This document shows, one piece after another, positions 5,588 through 6,002 of a stretch of 6,002 nt of DNA (positions within the stretch are counted from its first letter, which is position 1; every line of letters begins with the position of its first letter). The stretch lies in assembly GCA_030634605.1 (NCBI GenBank), contig DAOWAK010000088.1:1-6002 (forward strand). The letters run 5' to 3'. Position numbers and translations under genes: made by a program. A model generated the notes under the pieces. The model was not told the DNA's origin, did not search any database, and saw nothing but the letters and a program-made list of their open reading frames with translations. The stretch is from Sedimentisphaerales bacterium. Its GTDB lineage: Bacteria > Planctomycetota > Phycisphaerae > Sedimentisphaerales > SM23-30.

Positions 5588-5932
5588 ATGCTGACAAGGG
5601 TGAAGGTCTGTCTGAAGGTTGTGGTTTTGGGTGTTGGTTTGGGGATGTTGGTGGGTTGTGGAGGTTTGCGGTTTGCGCCGGGTCAGGCTCAGAAGCAGAA
5701 CGCTTATCTGCATCATCGCACGGTGCAGGCGACGGCGTTGCGGGCGGTGGCGGAGGAAGCTTCGCCGCAGTTGCAGAGTCTGAGTCAGCGGGCGACGGGT
5801 CAGAGTGAGGCGATCATGGCTTATTATGGGTTGCCGCAGGAGCTGCCGGAAAGTGATACGCTGGAGCAGTTGCTTTCGGCGGAAAGTGAGCAGGTGACGC
5901 GGGCGGCCGGACCCGTGGGACGTGGCGGATAA
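5588..5932 (+). CDS. Lipoprotein, apparently frameshifted near residue 105; candidate phage spanin
   Basis: The frame gives 114 residues from ATG 5588 to TAA at 5930-5932. Residues 1-23 are a lipoprotein signal peptide: basic MLTRVK, a hydrophobic core, and the lipobox LVGC with Cys24 as the lipidated residue. The +2 residue is Gly, compatible with outer-membrane sorting by the enterobacterial rule. The mature part (residues about 35-104) is polar, Gln/Ala/Glu-rich and probably helical, with GLPQELPESDTLEQLL near its end. The last residues (AAGPVGRGG) look like out-of-frame sequence. From about 5898 another frame reads RPDPWDVADNLLEMGIAVAG and then a Gly-rich hydrophobic stretch to the window edge, a far better ending. 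The intact protein would then have an N-terminal lipid anchor and a C-terminal hydrophobic segment, the plan of a unimolecular spanin. A short genuine lipoprotein is the alternative. Composition is G/T-skewed like the tail genes. Confidence 0.65.
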   Translation: MLTRVKVCLKVVVLGVGLGMLVGCGGLRFAPGQAQKQNAYLHHRTVQATALRAVAEEASPQLQSLSQRATGQSEAIMAYYGLPQELPESDTLEQLLSAESEQVTRAAGPVGRGG

Positions 5933-6002
5933 TCTGCTGGAGATGGGGATCGCGGTGGCGGGGGTGATGGGCGGGGTGTTTGGTACGCGGGCGTTGCGGG
6001 CG
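5898..6002 (+). pseudogene. Displaced-frame 3' part of the lipoprotein gene (runs off window)
   Basis: This frame is open from just after a stop at 5895-5897 to the last base. It encodes RPDPWDVADNLLEMG followed by a hydrophobic, Gly-rich segment (IAVAGVMGGVFG) and TRALRA, reading as real protein with no good start of its own; GTG 5922 and ATG 5943 lack convincing ribosome sites. It lies one base forward of the lipoprotein frame, so one surplus base near the GGG run at 5901-5903 would explain the break. It could be a mutation, an assembly error or a recoding site; a separate short overlapping gene is less likely. Confidence 0.5.

Noticed and set aside
5330..5716. Minus-strand open frame opposite the DUF488 and lipoprotein genes
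   Set aside because: It is antisense to two genes with strong family or signal-peptide evidence and has no start signal or domain.

Overview
The window looks like the late structural end of a phage, prophage or phage-like particle in a bacterium with an outer membrane. All credible genes lie on the + strand, tightly packed and translationally coupled. The host is not directly identifiable. The style (a parallel beta-helix protein with a GSPLLNAG...HVGAF-type C-terminal cap, strongly G/T-skewed coding strands, and small phage proteins of this look) is what I would expect from a Planctomycetota (Phycisphaerae-like) genome or virus. That is inference with low to moderate confidence.

Layout. Positions 1-1358: 3' part of a beta-helix tailspike or surface-carbohydrate-binding protein whose start lies off the window. 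1358-1786: a 142-residue probable tail accessory protein, coupled by TAATG. 1790-2482: a 230-residue fibronectin-III-like protein. 2503-4338: a 611-residue protein resembling a baseplate/tail hub. 4341-4691: a 116-residue phage-type protein of unknown role. 4712-4993: a 93-residue protein with one membrane segment and a coiled coil. 5102-5542: a DUF488-family gene, AT-richer, preceded by the longest intergenic gap and a plausible promoter of its own. 5588-5932 onward: a lipoprotein gene whose reading frame breaks near position 5900, while a convincing continuation runs in another frame to the window edge.

How the parts fit. The first five genes read as a distal tail module: receptor contact (beta-helix), accessory beta-sandwich proteins (142 aa, FN3) and a central hub. 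The membrane/coiled-coil protein and the lipoprotein have the architectures of lysis spanins, so the module may pass from adsorption to lysis, but no endolysin or holin is recognisable here. The DUF488 gene sits between these two like a moron (a cargo gene with its own promoter).

Composition divides the window into blocks. About 1-1180 and 5000-5545 are balanced in G/C and A/T, whereas about 1190-4990 and 5588-6002 are strongly enriched in G and T on the coding strand. This supports the beta-helix body and the DUF488 gene having a different history from the rest. No RNA genes, CRISPR arrays, insertion sequences, attachment sites or clear factor-independent terminators were seen. The only gene-free stretches are short (at most about 110 bases).
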